Part shown: positions 26,560-36,086 of the stretch, in pieces
How the letters are laid out: every line of letters starts with the position of its first letter
Numbering within the stretch: position 1 is the stretch's first letter
DNA from: Nonomuraea fuscirosea
GTDB taxonomy: Bacteria; Actinomycetota; Actinomycetes; Streptosporangiales; Streptosporangiaceae
Direction of reading: 5' to 3'
DNA length: 64,000 nt
Assembly: GCF_003001935.1 (NCBI RefSeq)
Contig: NZ_PVNG01000007.1
Location: forward strand, 248,001 to 312,000
Translations under genes and position numbers: made by a program
Notes under the pieces: model-generated
Told to the model about the DNA's origin: nothing
Database searches by the model: none
What the model saw: only the letters and a program-made list of their open reading frames with translations

Positions 26560-27201
26560 GTGGTTTCGGTGCTGAGATGTGGGTTGATGTCGGTCGTGGT
26601 GGTTGCGTGCTTTGCCCTCGTGGGCTGCTCCGCTTCCGCTCGGGGCCCGGCCGTGGTGTCTGCTCCTGCTGCGTCTCATTCTCAGGCGTCCGGTTCTCAC
26701 GCGTCCGGCTCTCACGGGGTCGACTCAGGGGGGTCGGCCGGTGCGAGTGCTGCCGCTGGGTTCAGCCCGACCGATCTGGCCTGGTTGCAGCTCGCCGAGG
26801 CGTTGCACGGGCGGGTCGTGCCGCTGCTTGAGCTGGCCCCTGGCCGTGCCGGTGAGCCGCTCACCCGGGTGGCCCGGCGGCTCGGAACCGCGCACGAGAA
26901 GGGGCGCGGGCGGTTGCGTGCGCTGCTCGCCGAGGCCGGGGTCACCGGGGACAATCCGCACGCCCTGCACGACATGCCCGGCATGCCCACCGCCGACGAA
27001 CTGCGTGCCCTGGACGGGCTGCATGGCGACGCCTTCGAACGGCGCTTCACCGCGTTGCTGCGGGCGTACCTGAACCAGCTCGTGCTGGTGGCGAACGGCG
27101 AGCGCGACGCCGGCGGTGCGGCGCGCGTGCGGGAGCTGGCGAAGGCGATGGCCGGTGAGCACACGAAAGAACTGGCCGAGCTGGACCGGATCGCCCGATG
27201 A
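26560..27201 (+). CDS. DUF305-like lipoprotein
   Basis: This protein of about 213 residues has a lipoprotein signal peptide with lipobox ALVGC, a Ser/His/Ala-rich linker and a helical domain (about 70-210). HGRVVPLLELAPGR, HALHDMPGMPTADELRALDGLHGDAFERRFTALL and HTKELAELD follow the DUF305 four-helix pattern, in which His and Met residues suggest metal (copper) contact. Several starts are in frame (26560, 26569); the choice is uncertain. It is probably anchored on the outer face of the membrane. Confidence 0.7.
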   Translation: MVSVLRCGLMSVVVVACFALVGCSASARGPAVVSAPAASHSQASGSHASGSHGVDSGGSAGASAAAGFSPTDLAWLQLAEALHGRVVPLLELAPGRAGEPLTRVARRLGTAHEKGRGRLRALLAEAGVTGDNPHALHDMPGMPTADELRALDGLHGDAFERRFTALLRAYLNQLVLVANGERDAGGAARVRELAKAMAGEHTKELAELDRIAR

Positions 27202-27267
27202 ATCGGCTTGTGGTGCGGCTGTCTCGTCTGGAGGCGTGCGGCTGGGGTCAGCGCGTAGGTTGACCCT

Positions 27268-27939
27268 ATGCGGATCGGGGAGTTGCTCGGGGTCGGGCGC
27301 AGTGCCGACGTGTACGCGATCGGCGGCGGGCGGGTGTTGCGCCGCTACCGGTACGACCGCGACGCCGGGCAGGAGTCGGCGGTCATGGCGTACGTGGCCG
27401 AGCACGGCTACCCCGTCCCCGAGGTCTTTCCCGGTGAGGGGCGCTCCACCGACCTGGTGATGAGTCTGGTGCGAGGGCCGACCCTGCTGCAGGCGTTCGC
27501 CGCGGGGAAGGCGGACGCCGGGCAGGTGGGCCGGATACTGGCGGGGTTACTGCGGCGGTTGCACGAGATCCCGCCCATGGAGCCGGGCGAGCCGGGTGAT
27601 CGCGTCCTGCATCTGGACCTGCATCCGGACAACGTGATGCTCGCCCCGCAGGGACCGGTGGTGATCGACTGGGCCAACTCCCGGCCTGGGCCGCCCGCGC
27701 TCGACTGCGCCCTGTCGGCGCTGATCATCGCGCAGGTGGCCGTGGACGAGGAGATCGGCCCGCCGGAGGAGGCCCGCAGGGCGCTGGCCGCGCTGGTGAC
27801 CGAGCTGGGTGACGCCCTGGACGTGGGCGATCCTCTGGACGAGGCGGCGGCGATCCGGAACGCCAACCCGACGCTCAGCGACCGGGAGATCGACCTCCTG
27901 GGCGAAGCGGTGACGCTGGTGCGTGAGCTGGCCTCCTGA
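27268..27939 (+). CDS. Aminoglycoside phosphotransferase-like kinase
   Basis: This 223-aa protein has an APH/choline-kinase fold. A glycine-poor ATP loop (LLGVGRSADVYAIGGGRVLRRY) leads the N-lobe, followed by the catalytic loop HLDLHPDNVML and the metal-binding Asp of VVIDWANSRPG. It is short for the family but has all key residues. The substrate is not predictable; small kinases of this type rarely give true aminoglycoside resistance. It starts 66 nt after the DUF305 gene. Confidence 0.8.
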   Translation: MRIGELLGVGRSADVYAIGGGRVLRRYRYDRDAGQESAVMAYVAEHGYPVPEVFPGEGRSTDLVMSLVRGPTLLQAFAAGKADAGQVGRILAGLLRRLHEIPPMEPGEPGDRVLHLDLHPDNVMLAPQGPVVIDWANSRPGPPALDCALSALIIAQVAVDEEIGPPEEARRALAALVTELGDALDVGDPLDEAAAIRNANPTLSDREIDLLGEAVTLVRELAS

Positions 27940-28025
27940 CCCGATCCGCCTGGGGGCCGTGAGCGCCAGGCGTCCGCAACCGCGCGGGGTTCCGCCGCGT
28001 GCCGTGGCCAGAGAGCGGGTCGTGG

Positions 28026-28829
28026 TCAGCGCCAGGCGCCGTTGGCGGCGGCCTGTTTGGCGTACGTCTCGAAGGACTTCGGTGGATGGCCGGTCACCTG
28101 GGCCACCGTCTCGGTCACCGGCTGGTCGCCGAGGGCGCGCAGGGCGGCGAACGCCTTGGTCGCCTGGATCGACTCGCCCGTGAACCCGTTGGCCGCGATG
28201 TAGTCTTCGTCGCCGCCCAGATAGCGCACCTCGCGGCCGCTCGCCCGGCCGATGATCTCCACGGCCTCCGCGAACGGCAGCGAGCGCGGCCCGGTGAGCT
28301 CGTAGGTCTGCCCGGCGTGGCCGTCCTCGGTGAGGGCCGTGGCGGCGACGGCGGCGATGTCGCCCGCGTCGACGAAGCCCTGCCCGACGTCGCCGATCGG
28401 CAGCACCAGCTCGCCCGCCATGATCGCAGGCCGCAGGAAGCCCTCGTCGAAGTTCTGGTCGAACCAGCTCGGCCGCAGGATCGTCCACCCGGCCGGGCTG
28501 TCGCGGACGGTGCGCTCGGCGGCCAGCAGCCGCTCGTCGCCCATGGTCTCGATGGCGCCGCTGGACAGCAGCACGATGCGCTCGACGCCCTGCTCGACGG
28601 CCAGCGACACGAACGCGGGATCGATCGGGGTGCCGTCGGGGGCCATCAGGTAGAGCGCCGACACGCCGGACACGGCGGCCTCCCACGTGGTGGGATCGGA
28701 CCAGTCGAACCGGGTCTCAGCGGTCCTTGAGGCGGCGCGGACGCGATGACCGGCGGCCTGTAGTTGTTCCGCCACGCGGCGGCCGGTGGAGCCGGTGGCG
28801 CCTAGCACGAGAATCACTTGGCTGGTCAT
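28026..28829 (-). CDS. NmrA-like NAD(P)-binding oxidoreductase
   Basis: This 267-aa atypical short-chain dehydrogenase has an N-terminal dinucleotide site (LVLGATGSTGRRVAEQL). The Tyr-x3-Lys dyad is absent, as usual in NmrA/quinone-oxidoreductase-2-like proteins that may act as NAD(P) sensors. ATG 28829 (MTSQVILVLGATG) is preferred to the longer frame from 28868. It faces the phosphotransferase gene; no operon partner is visible. Confidence 0.85.
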   Translation of the reverse strand: MTSQVILVLGATGSTGRRVAEQLQAAGHRVRAASRTAETRFDWSDPTTWEAAVSGVSALYLMAPDGTPIDPAFVSLAVEQGVERIVLLSSGAIETMGDERLLAAERTVRDSPAGWTILRPSWFDQNFDEGFLRPAIMAGELVLPIGDVGQGFVDAGDIAAVAATALTEDGHAGQTYELTGPRSLPFAEAVEIIGRASGREVRYLGGDEDYIAANGFTGESIQATKAFAALRALGDQPVTETVAQVTGHPPKSFETYAKQAAANGAWR

Positions 28830-28943
28830 GCCCGTAGTCAAGCAAAGGCCACCGACAGAACCCGTCAAGGGCGCGGGCCGCTCGGCCAGGAGTCCCGCCG
28901 GAGAGGACGCCGCCGGGCGGAACGCGTCAGGAGCGCCGACCGG

Positions 28944-29564
28944 CTACTCCGTCCAGGCCGCCGTGGTGTCGAGGCGTTCGCGCCACAGCTTCTCGCCGTC
29001 GCCGCCCGGCTCCCAGCGGGCGCAGAAGTCGAGCAGGTCGCGGCAGCGCGCCACCATGGCCGCCTGGCGGTCGGGCCAGCCGGGGACGTCGTCGCCGTAC
29101 GCGGCGAAGAAGTGCGGGAGCAGAGGCGCCTGCTCGGGATGGTGGCTGCGGACGATCCACTCCAGCCAGGCGAGGTCCTCGACCGGCCGGCCGGGATGGG
29201 CCCACTCCCAGTCGAGGATCGCGGCCGTCTCGATCGTGGCCGGGTGGAACAGCATGTTCTGCGGGCCGTAGTCGCCGTGGACGATGCCGAGCCGGTGGAT
29301 ACGGGCCAGCATCCGTCCGCACTCGGCGAACACCTCGGCCGCCCGCCCGTCGTCGATGAGATCCTGGCCGTGGGAGCCGTCTACGAACCGGGTGGTCAGG
29401 CTGGTCGAGGTGACCTGATGGACGCGGGGGACCGGCAGGCGGCCACGCAGGCGGCGCAGGTAACGACTCTCCGTGCTCAGCCGAAACGCCGCTTCGGGAC
29501 CCTGGTAGCACTTCACGACCAGGGCGCCGTCGCCGAATGTGCTGTTGGTGTACCCGTGCTTCAC
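28944..29564 (-). CDS. APH-family phosphotransferase coupled to narI
   Basis: This 206-aa APH-fold protein has the catalytic loop IVHGDYGPQNMLF and a DFG-like AAILDWEWAHPG. The N-lobe is short (MKHGYTNSTFGDGALVVKCYQG) and lacks a classical glycine loop. Its GTG start overlaps the narI stop as GTGA, so it looks translationally coupled to the nitrate reductase operon, an odd partnership. It could be a late addition to the operon or a kinase for an unknown small substrate. Confidence 0.75.
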   Translation of the reverse strand: MKHGYTNSTFGDGALVVKCYQGPEAAFRLSTESRYLRRLRGRLPVPRVHQVTSTSLTTRFVDGSHGQDLIDDGRAAEVFAECGRMLARIHRLGIVHGDYGPQNMLFHPATIETAAILDWEWAHPGRPVEDLAWLEWIVRSHHPEQAPLLPHFFAAYGDDVPGWPDRQAAMVARCRDLLDFCARWEPGGDGEKLWRERLDTTAAWTE

Positions 29565-30292
29565 AAGGGTCGATTCTGGCGTACCCGCACGCCTCCCGGG
29601 CCCCTCGGCGCGCCATCCGAGCGGCTCCGATACACGATGTAAGGACGGAACAAATACCCCAGCGGGGCGGAAAGCGCGTGCACCAGGCGGCTGAACGGGA
29701 AAAGGAGAAACAGCACCATCCCCACCACGGTGTGCACCTTGTAAAGATCGCTCGCGTGGCTCATCGCGACCACGTCCGGACGCAGCGTGAAGATGCCGCG
29801 GAACCAGGGCGCGACCGTGGTCCGATAGCTCACCTCACTGGGCACGAACCCCGCGATCGTGGTCACCGTCCCCGTGACGATGGCGGCCGCCAGGACCACG
29901 TACATGACCTTGTCGTTGACCGTGGTCGCCAGGAAGACGGGTCCCTTGGTGCGGCGGCGGTAGATCAGCAGGACCAGCCCGGCCAGGGTGGCCAGACCCG
30001 CCAGGCCGCCCCAGATGAGCGCGTTGGCGTGGTACGCCTCGTTGGACACGCCGACGGCGCCGGTCCAGGCGAGCGGGACGACCAGGCCGGTCACGTGGCC
30101 GACGATCACGAACAGCAGCCCGTAGTGGAACAGTGGGGCGGCCACCCGCAGCAGCGGGCTCTCGTAGAGCTGGGAGGAGCGGGTGGTCCAGCCGAACTTG
30201 TCGTACTTGTGCCGCCAGATCAGCCCGCCGACGAAGACCACCAGGGTGACGTACGGCGCGACCGTCCACAACATGCTCTCGCCCCAGCTCAC
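29561..30292 (-). CDS. narI: Respiratory nitrate reductase gamma subunit
   Basis: This 243-aa cytochrome b membrane anchor has five membrane segments. The heme-ligand histidines are in LFHYGLLFVIVGHVTG and SDLYKVHTVVGMVLF. It takes electrons from menaquinol and passes them to NarH. The GTG start at 30292 overlaps the narJ stop (GTGA). The frame is open further upstream, but that part lies inside narJ. Confidence 0.93.
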   Translation of the reverse strand: MSWGESMLWTVAPYVTLVVFVGGLIWRHKYDKFGWTTRSSQLYESPLLRVAAPLFHYGLLFVIVGHVTGLVVPLAWTGAVGVSNEAYHANALIWGGLAGLATLAGLVLLIYRRRTKGPVFLATTVNDKVMYVVLAAAIVTGTVTTIAGFVPSEVSYRTTVAPWFRGIFTLRPDVVAMSHASDLYKVHTVVGMVLFLLFPFSRLVHALSAPLGYLFRPYIVYRSRSDGAPRGPGGVRVRQNRPL

Positions 30293-30843
30293 CGGTAACC
30301 TCCCACGCTCTCGGCCGGCGGCCCTGACGCGGCCAGCCGGGCGGCCCGCGCCCGGTCGGCGGCCCCGATCGGCGGCAGCGCCGCGCACACCGCGCCGAGC
30401 ACGTGCCGGTACGGCGAGTCGCGTTCGCGCAGGGCGGTGAGCAGGAGCTCCAGCCCAGCCCGGTGCTCGTTGAGCAGCGCGGCCCCCAACTCGTCCAGCG
30501 CGGCGAACTCCAGCAGCACCGGCAGGAAGTCGGGCAGTTCGTCCTCCATCAGCTCCCAGCCCGCCAGCCGGTAGCGGCGCTTCAGCGCGGCCAGCGACTC
30601 GCCGCGGCGGCGGGTGTCGCCGTCGGTGTAGTAGGTCAGGTAGAGGCAGCAGCGCCGCTGCAGGTCGAACGTGTCCACGTAGTGGGCGGCCAGCTCGCCG
30701 GGACCCAGTTCCGCGGCCAGCGCCAGGAACGGGGCGAACTGCGGCTCCGCGGCCTCCCTGATGAGCGGCAGGCGGCGCCAGAAGCGCTCGTCCGGATAGG
30801 CGAGCAGATGGGCGGCGGCCTGCCAGACGACGGCGGGGTTCAT
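30289..30843 (-). CDS. narJ: Nitrate reductase assembly chaperone
   Basis: This 184-aa all-helical TorD/NarJ-type chaperone loads the molybdenum cofactor into NarG and does not stay in the final enzyme. Motifs such as HLLAYPDERFW and YVDTFDLQRRCCLYLTYYTDGDTRRRG are typical. ATG 30843 overlaps the narH stop (ATGA). Confidence 0.93.
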   Translation of the reverse strand: MNPAVVWQAAAHLLAYPDERFWRRLPLIREAAEPQFAPFLALAAELGPGELAAHYVDTFDLQRRCCLYLTYYTDGDTRRRGESLAALKRRYRLAGWELMEDELPDFLPVLLEFAALDELGAALLNEHRAGLELLLTALRERDSPYRHVLGAVCAALPPIGAADRARAARLAASGPPAESVGGYR

Positions 30844-32441
30844 GACTTGCCCTTCCTTCGCGGGAAAAGTCCGGCCGGGGCGCCGCGGCCGTCCCAGTTG
30901 AGCAGGTTGATCCGGTCCTGGGTGATCTCGTCGCCGGTCTGGCGTTCCTTCAGGCCGTGGAAGCTCTCGATCGAGACCGGCACGGGACGCCCCGACGCCT
31001 CCCCGAACGGCCCCTGCATGCCGGGCCCGCCGTCGTAGTCGAGGCTGCAGCCGCCCTCCTCCACGACGCCGGGCACGTTGCCGTAGGCGGTCGGGATCAC
31101 GTAGCGGTCGTCGTACTTGGCCAGGGCGAGCAGGCGGTACATCGCGTTCAGCTCCTCCTCGGACAGGCCGACGTCGGGCAGGACCGGGTCCTGCCCGAGG
31201 TTGACCGCCCGCATGTACGACCGCATCGCGGCCAGCCGGCGCAGCGCGGCCGTCACCGGCGCCGGATCGCCCGCGGTGAACAGCCCGGCCAGATACTCGA
31301 CGGGGATGCGCAGCGAGTCGATGGCGGCGAACAGGTTGCCGGCGTCCTCGCCGTCGTGCCCGGTGGTGGACAGGGCGTCCACGACGGGGGAGAGCGGCGG
31401 GACGTACCAGACCATCGGCAGCGTCCGGTACTCCGGATGCAGCGGCAGCGCGATCCGATACCGCTTGATCAGGTCGTAGATGGGCGATCTGCGCGCGGCC
31501 TCCAGCCAGTCGGCGGGCAGGCCGGCGCGTTCGGCGGCCGGATCGTACGGGTCCACGAACAGATCGAGCTGGGCCTGGTAGAGATCACGCTCGTCCGCCA
31601 CCGAGGCCGCCTCCGTGACGCGGTCGGCGTCGTACAGCAGGACGCCCAGATACCGCAGCCGCCCCACGCACGTCTCGGAGCAGACCGTGGGCAGGCCCAC
31701 CTCCACACGCGGGTAGCAGAACGTGCACTTCTCGGCCTTGCCGGTCTTGTGGTTGAAGTACACCTTCTTGTACGGGCACCCTGTCACGCACATCCGCCAG
31801 CCCCGGCACCGATCCTGGTCCACCAGCACGATGCCGTCCTCGGCCCGCTTGTACAGGGCGCCGGACGGGCAGGAGGCCACGCACGACGGGTTCAGGCAGT
31901 GCTCGCAGATGCGCGGCAGGTAGAACATGTACGCCTGCTCGAACGACAGCTTGACCTGCTCCGACACCGTCGCCAGCACCGGGTCGGGGCTCGGGTCGCC
32001 GCCGAGGTCGTCGTCCCAGTTGGCGCTCCACTCGATCTTCATCGGGTCGCCGGTGATCAGCGACCTGGGCGGCGCCACGGGCACGTCGTCCGAGAGCGGG
32101 GCATCGGTGAGGTTCTGGTAGTCGTACGTCCATGGCTGGTAGTAGTCGTCGATGGAGGGCATGAGCGGATTGGCGAAGATGGTCAGCAGTTTGCGCAGCC
32201 GGCCGCCGGCCTTCGGCTTGAGCCTGCCCCCGCGGGTCAGCTCCCAGCCGCCGCGCCAGCGCTCCTGGTCCTCATAGCGGCGGGGATAACCCTGGCCGGG
32301 GCGGGTCTCGACGTTGTTGAACCAGACGTACTCGACGCCAGGCCGGTTGGTCCAGGTCTGCTTGCAGGTGACCGAACAGGTGTGGCAGCCGATGCATTTG
32401 TCGAGGTTCATCACCATGGCGATCTGCGCCATCACCTTCAC
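30840..32441 (-). CDS. narH: Respiratory nitrate reductase beta subunit
   Basis: This 533-aa subunit has four Fe-S clusters. Visible motifs are CIGCHTCSVTCKQTW, CEHCLNPSCVASCPSG, CRGWRMCVTGCPYKK (the Trp marks the 3Fe-4S site) and CTFCYPRVEVG followed by CSETCVGRLRYLG. The GTG start at 32441 overlaps the narG stop (GTGA); ATG 32432 is an in-frame alternative. The longer upstream frame lies inside narG. Confidence 0.95.
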   Translation of the reverse strand: MKVMAQIAMVMNLDKCIGCHTCSVTCKQTWTNRPGVEYVWFNNVETRPGQGYPRRYEDQERWRGGWELTRGGRLKPKAGGRLRKLLTIFANPLMPSIDDYYQPWTYDYQNLTDAPLSDDVPVAPPRSLITGDPMKIEWSANWDDDLGGDPSPDPVLATVSEQVKLSFEQAYMFYLPRICEHCLNPSCVASCPSGALYKRAEDGIVLVDQDRCRGWRMCVTGCPYKKVYFNHKTGKAEKCTFCYPRVEVGLPTVCSETCVGRLRYLGVLLYDADRVTEAASVADERDLYQAQLDLFVDPYDPAAERAGLPADWLEAARRSPIYDLIKRYRIALPLHPEYRTLPMVWYVPPLSPVVDALSTTGHDGEDAGNLFAAIDSLRIPVEYLAGLFTAGDPAPVTAALRRLAAMRSYMRAVNLGQDPVLPDVGLSEEELNAMYRLLALAKYDDRYVIPTAYGNVPGVVEEGGCSLDYDGGPGMQGPFGEASGRPVPVSIESFHGLKERQTGDEITQDRINLLNWDGRGAPAGLFPRRKGKS

Positions 32442-35400
32442 CGGTAACGCACCTCCTGTGATCTGCGCCGGATCGTGGTGATCTCGTCGCGCTGGTTGCC
32501 CGTTGGGCCGAGGTAGTTGAAGCCGTACGAGAGCTGGGCGTGCCCGCCGATCAGATGCGTCGGCTTGATCAGCACCCGCGTCAGCGCGTTGTGCACGCCG
32601 CCGCGCAGGCCCGTGGCCTCCGACTTCGGCACGTCGATCAGCCGGTCCTGGGCGTGGTACATGAAGACGGTGCCCTTCGGCATCCGGTGGGAGACGATCG
32701 CCCTGGCCACGACCACGCCGTTGCGGTTGACCGCCTCCACCCAGTCGTTGTCGGCGATCCCCAGGTCGGCGGCGTCCTCGGTGGACATCCAGATCGTCGG
32801 GCCGCCTCTGGACAGCGACAGCATGAGCAGGTTGTCCTGGTATTCGGAGTGGATCGACCACTTGCTGTGCGGGGTCAGGTAGCGCAAGGTGCCGCTCTCG
32901 CCGTACAACGCGGCCAGGTCCAGCGGCGGCCGGTAGATCGGCAGCGCCTCGCCGTACTCGTGCATCCACTCGTGATCGAGGAAGAAGTGCATGCGCCCGG
33001 TCAGCGTGTGCCACGGCTTGCCGTTCTCGACGTTGATCGTGAACGGCGCGTAGCGGCGGTCGTGCGACTCCTTGCCCGACCACTCGGGGCTGGCGGCGAC
33101 CGGGACCGGTCTGGCCTGGGTGTCGGCGAAGACGATCCGGTGCCCCTCGGCGGCCAGGCCCTCGAAGCTCCGCCCGGTGCGCCGGGCGAGCTGGCGGAAG
33201 CCCTGCGCGGCCAGGCGGCCGTTGCTCACACCCGACAGGGCGAGGATCGCCTCGCACGCCTTGGCCTCGGTGTCCAGCTCCGGCCGCCCCTTGGCCACGC
33301 CGCGCGGCACCAGGCCGCAGCGCTCGCCCAGCCAGGTCACCTCCTCGTCGGGCCGGAACGTCACACCCTTGACCGGGATGCCCAGCTTCTCCGTCAGCGG
33401 CCCCAGGGCGGCCAGTTTCTCCGCGACCGCGCCGTAGTCGCGCTCGACCACCGCGAGCTCGGGCTGACCGCGTCCGGCCAGCTCGCCGGGGGTGTCGTGC
33501 TGGTGCGCCAGCGCCACCACGTCCCTGCGCACGCCCAAATGGTCCTTGGCCAGGGCGCTGAAGGAACGGGCGATGGCGTGGAAGGCGGCGAAGTCGGTGC
33601 GGGTCTGCCAGGGCGGGCTGATGGCCGGGTTGAACGCGTGCACGAACGGGTGCATGTCGGTCGAGGACAGATCGTGCTTCTCGTACCAGGTGGCGGCCGG
33701 CAGCACCACGTCCGAGAAGATCGTCGAGGAGGTCATCCTGAAGTCGAGGGTCAGCAGCAGGTCCAGCTTGCCCGCGGGGGCGCGCGGGTCGGGGTGCTCC
33801 AGGTTGGACGTCGCGCCGAGGAGATGGTGCAGGAAGTACTCGCTGCCCTTGGCGGAGGAGCCCAGGAGGTTCGAGCGCCAGAGGGTCAGCACTCGGGGCC
33901 AGTTGCGCGGGTCGTCGGGGGTCTCGGCGGCGAGCCTCAGCCGGCCCGCCGCGAGCTCCGCCCGGGTGTGCGCGACCGGATCCTCGGCCTCGCCCAGTTC
34001 CAGCGGATTGCGGTCGAACGCGGGCGCCATCGGCATCCAGCCGTTGCGTACGGCCTCCGTCACCAGGTCGGACGTACGCTTGCCGCGAAACAGTCCCGTG
34101 GCCAGCGGGCTGGTCAGCTCACCGGCGTCGAAGTGGTCATACCGCCATTGATCGGTGTGCAGGTACCAGAACAGGGCGCCCGGGACCTGGCGCGGCGGGC
34201 GCTGCCAGTCGAGCGCGCCCGCCAGCAGCGCCCAGCCGGCCTGCGGGCGGCACTTCTCCTGGCCCACGTAATGGGCCCAGCCGCCGCCGTTGCGGCCCTG
34301 GCAGCCGGTCAGGAGCAGCAGCGACAGGAAGGCGCGGTAGGTCGTGTCGCCGTGGAACCACTGGGTGGTGCCCGCGCCCAGGATGAACATGCACCTGCCG
34401 CCGGTGGCCTCGGCCGTCCTGGCGAACTCCCTGACGATCTTCTCCGCTCGTGCGGCCGGGACGCCGGTGATGGGCTCCTGCCAGGCGGGGGTGTAGGGCT
34501 CGCTCGCGTCGTCGTAGCCGGTCGGCCAGGTGCCCGGGAGGCCCGGGCGGGGCACGCCGTACTGGGCGAGAAGCAGGTCGTAGACGGTCGTGACCGTACG
34601 CCCGGCCACCTGCTTTGTGGGGACGCCCCTGCGTAGCGGACGGCCGCCGTCGAAGCGGGGCAGCAGGACCTCGGCGCACTCCGGAGGGGGTTGGGAGTCG
34701 TACAGGGTGAGTTTCGGCTGGTGATCGAGGTCGAGGTTCCAGCGGCCCTCGCCCGAGTCGGTCCAGCGGAAGCCGGCCGAGCCGTTCGGCACCACCGGCT
34801 CGCCGGACTCGGCCAGGAACACCGTCTTCCACCCGGCCGCCTCCTCCTCCGACCCGAGGTCCTCGGCGGAGAGGAACCGGCCCGGCACGTACGCGTCGCC
34901 GCGCCGCTCCAGCGTGACCAGGAACGGCAGGTCGGTGAAGCGCCTGACGTAGTCGGTGAAAGGCGGGGTGTCCCGGTCGACGAAGAACTCCTTCAGCAGC
35001 ACATGACCCATCGCCATCGCGAGCGCGCCGTCCGTGCCCGGCCGCACGGCCAGGAACTCGTCGGCGAACTTGGCCGCGTCGTTGTAGTCGGGCGAGACCA
35101 CCACGACCTTCTGGCCGCGATAGCGCGCCTCGGCCATCCAGTGCGCGTCGGGCGTGCGGGTGACCGGCACGTTCGAGCCCCACAGCATCAGGTACGCCGC
35201 GTCCCACCAGTCGGCCGACTCCGGCACGTCCGTCTGGTCGCCGAACACCTGCGGCGAGGCCACCGGGAGGTCGGCGTACCAGTCGTAGAAGGACAGCATG
35301 GTGCCGCCGATCAGGGACACGAACCGGGAGCCGACCGCCTGGGAGACCATCGACATGGCCGGGATGGGGGAGAAGCCGGCGACGCGGTCGGGGCCGTAGG

Positions 35401-35944
35401 TCTTGATGGTGTGCACGTGGGCGGCGGCGACCAGCTCCGTGGCCAGGTCCCAGCTCACCCGGACGAGGCCGCCCCGGCCCCGGGCGCTCTGATAGCGGCG
35501 CCGCTGCTCCGGATTCGTGGTGATCTCGGCCCAGGCGGCCACCGGGTCGCCCAGGCGTTCCTTCGCCTCCGCGTACATCTCGACCAGGACACCCCTGGCG
35601 TACGGATAGCGGATCCGGGTCGGCGAGTAGGTGTACCAGGAGAAGGCGGCGCCACGTGGGCAGCCGCGCGGCTCGTACTCGGGGCGGTCGGGGCCGACGC
35701 CGGGGTAGTCGGTCTCCTGGGTCTCCCACGTGATGATGCCGTCCTTGACGTACACCTTCCACGAGCACGAACCCGTGCAGTTCACGCCGTGCGTCGAGCG
35801 GACCACCTTGTCGTGGCTCCAGCGGTCACGGTAGAAGGCGTCGCCTTCCGTGCCGCCCTTGAGGAAGAGCGTGTGCAGGTCACGGCCGGTGGCCGAACGG
35901 CGTAGGAAGCGGCCCGTCTTCAGCAGGAGATCTTCGGCGCTCAC
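32438..35944 (-). CDS. narG: Respiratory nitrate reductase alpha subunit
   Basis: This 1168-aa molybdopterin catalytic subunit reduces nitrate to nitrite on the cytoplasmic side. The N-terminus holds the FS0 cluster ligands (HGVNCTGSC, then GCPRGAAFSW). The Asp that binds Mo is in FYDWYADLPVASP. The length is close to the usual 1,200-1,250 residues. No narK transporter or molybdenum-cofactor genes are adjacent. The GTG start follows a GT-rich, weak ribosome site; a 13-bp dyad lies 12 nt upstream. Confidence 0.95.
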   Translation of the reverse strand: MSAEDLLLKTGRFLRRSATGRDLHTLFLKGGTEGDAFYRDRWSHDKVVRSTHGVNCTGSCSWKVYVKDGIITWETQETDYPGVGPDRPEYEPRGCPRGAAFSWYTYSPTRIRYPYARGVLVEMYAEAKERLGDPVAAWAEITTNPEQRRRYQSARGRGGLVRVSWDLATELVAAAHVHTIKTYGPDRVAGFSPIPAMSMVSQAVGSRFVSLIGGTMLSFYDWYADLPVASPQVFGDQTDVPESADWWDAAYLMLWGSNVPVTRTPDAHWMAEARYRGQKVVVVSPDYNDAAKFADEFLAVRPGTDGALAMAMGHVLLKEFFVDRDTPPFTDYVRRFTDLPFLVTLERRGDAYVPGRFLSAEDLGSEEEAAGWKTVFLAESGEPVVPNGSAGFRWTDSGEGRWNLDLDHQPKLTLYDSQPPPECAEVLLPRFDGGRPLRRGVPTKQVAGRTVTTVYDLLLAQYGVPRPGLPGTWPTGYDDASEPYTPAWQEPITGVPAARAEKIVREFARTAEATGGRCMFILGAGTTQWFHGDTTYRAFLSLLLLTGCQGRNGGGWAHYVGQEKCRPQAGWALLAGALDWQRPPRQVPGALFWYLHTDQWRYDHFDAGELTSPLATGLFRGKRTSDLVTEAVRNGWMPMAPAFDRNPLELGEAEDPVAHTRAELAAGRLRLAAETPDDPRNWPRVLTLWRSNLLGSSAKGSEYFLHHLLGATSNLEHPDPRAPAGKLDLLLTLDFRMTSSTIFSDVVLPAATWYEKHDLSSTDMHPFVHAFNPAISPPWQTRTDFAAFHAIARSFSALAKDHLGVRRDVVALAHQHDTPGELAGRGQPELAVVERDYGAVAEKLAALGPLTEKLGIPVKGVTFRPDEEVTWLGERCGLVPRGVAKGRPELDTEAKACEAILALSGVSNGRLAAQGFRQLARRTGRSFEGLAAEGHRIVFADTQARPVPVAASPEWSGKESHDRRYAPFTINVENGKPWHTLTGRMHFFLDHEWMHEYGEALPIYRPPLDLAALYGESGTLRYLTPHSKWSIHSEYQDNLLMLSLSRGGPTIWMSTEDAADLGIADNDWVEAVNRNGVVVARAIVSHRMPKGTVFMYHAQDRLIDVPKSEATGLRGGVHNALTRVLIKPTHLIGGHAQLSYGFNYLGPTGNQRDEITTIRRRSQEVRYR

Positions 35945-35956
35945 ACCCCCACTTCA

Positions 35957-35969
35957 TCACAGAAAGTGA
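35957..35969. promoter_or_regulatory. Dyad upstream of narG
   Basis: TCAC-AGAAA-GTGA lies 12 nt before the narG start, between the start and the likely promoter. It is a possible operator or 5' hairpin; it does not match the Fnr or Crp consensus. Confidence 0.3.
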
Positions 35970-36063
35970 CTCTCCGTTACACAGGGTGCATGTTCTGGCT
36001 TCGTAAAGTTCGGCGCTCGGGGGGTCGTTCCACCTTGCGAAAATGGTTTGCCGGAAGAGGGGG

Positions 36064-36078
36064 CACCTTGTCAAGGTG
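36064..36078. promoter_or_regulatory. Palindrome over the ribosome site of the ABC gene
   Basis: CACCTTG-T-CAAGGTG, 7-bp perfect arms, ends 8 nt before ATG 36087 and includes the AAGGTGG ribosome site. A further half-site, CCACCTTG, lies at about 36,031-36,038. It could be an operator or a hairpin that hides the ribosome site. Confidence 0.4.
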
Positions 36079-36086
36079 GTCAGGCT

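Noticed and set aside
27268..27939. Aminoglycoside resistance gene
   Set aside because: Only the general APH fold and catalytic motifs are present; nothing points to antibiotic substrates.
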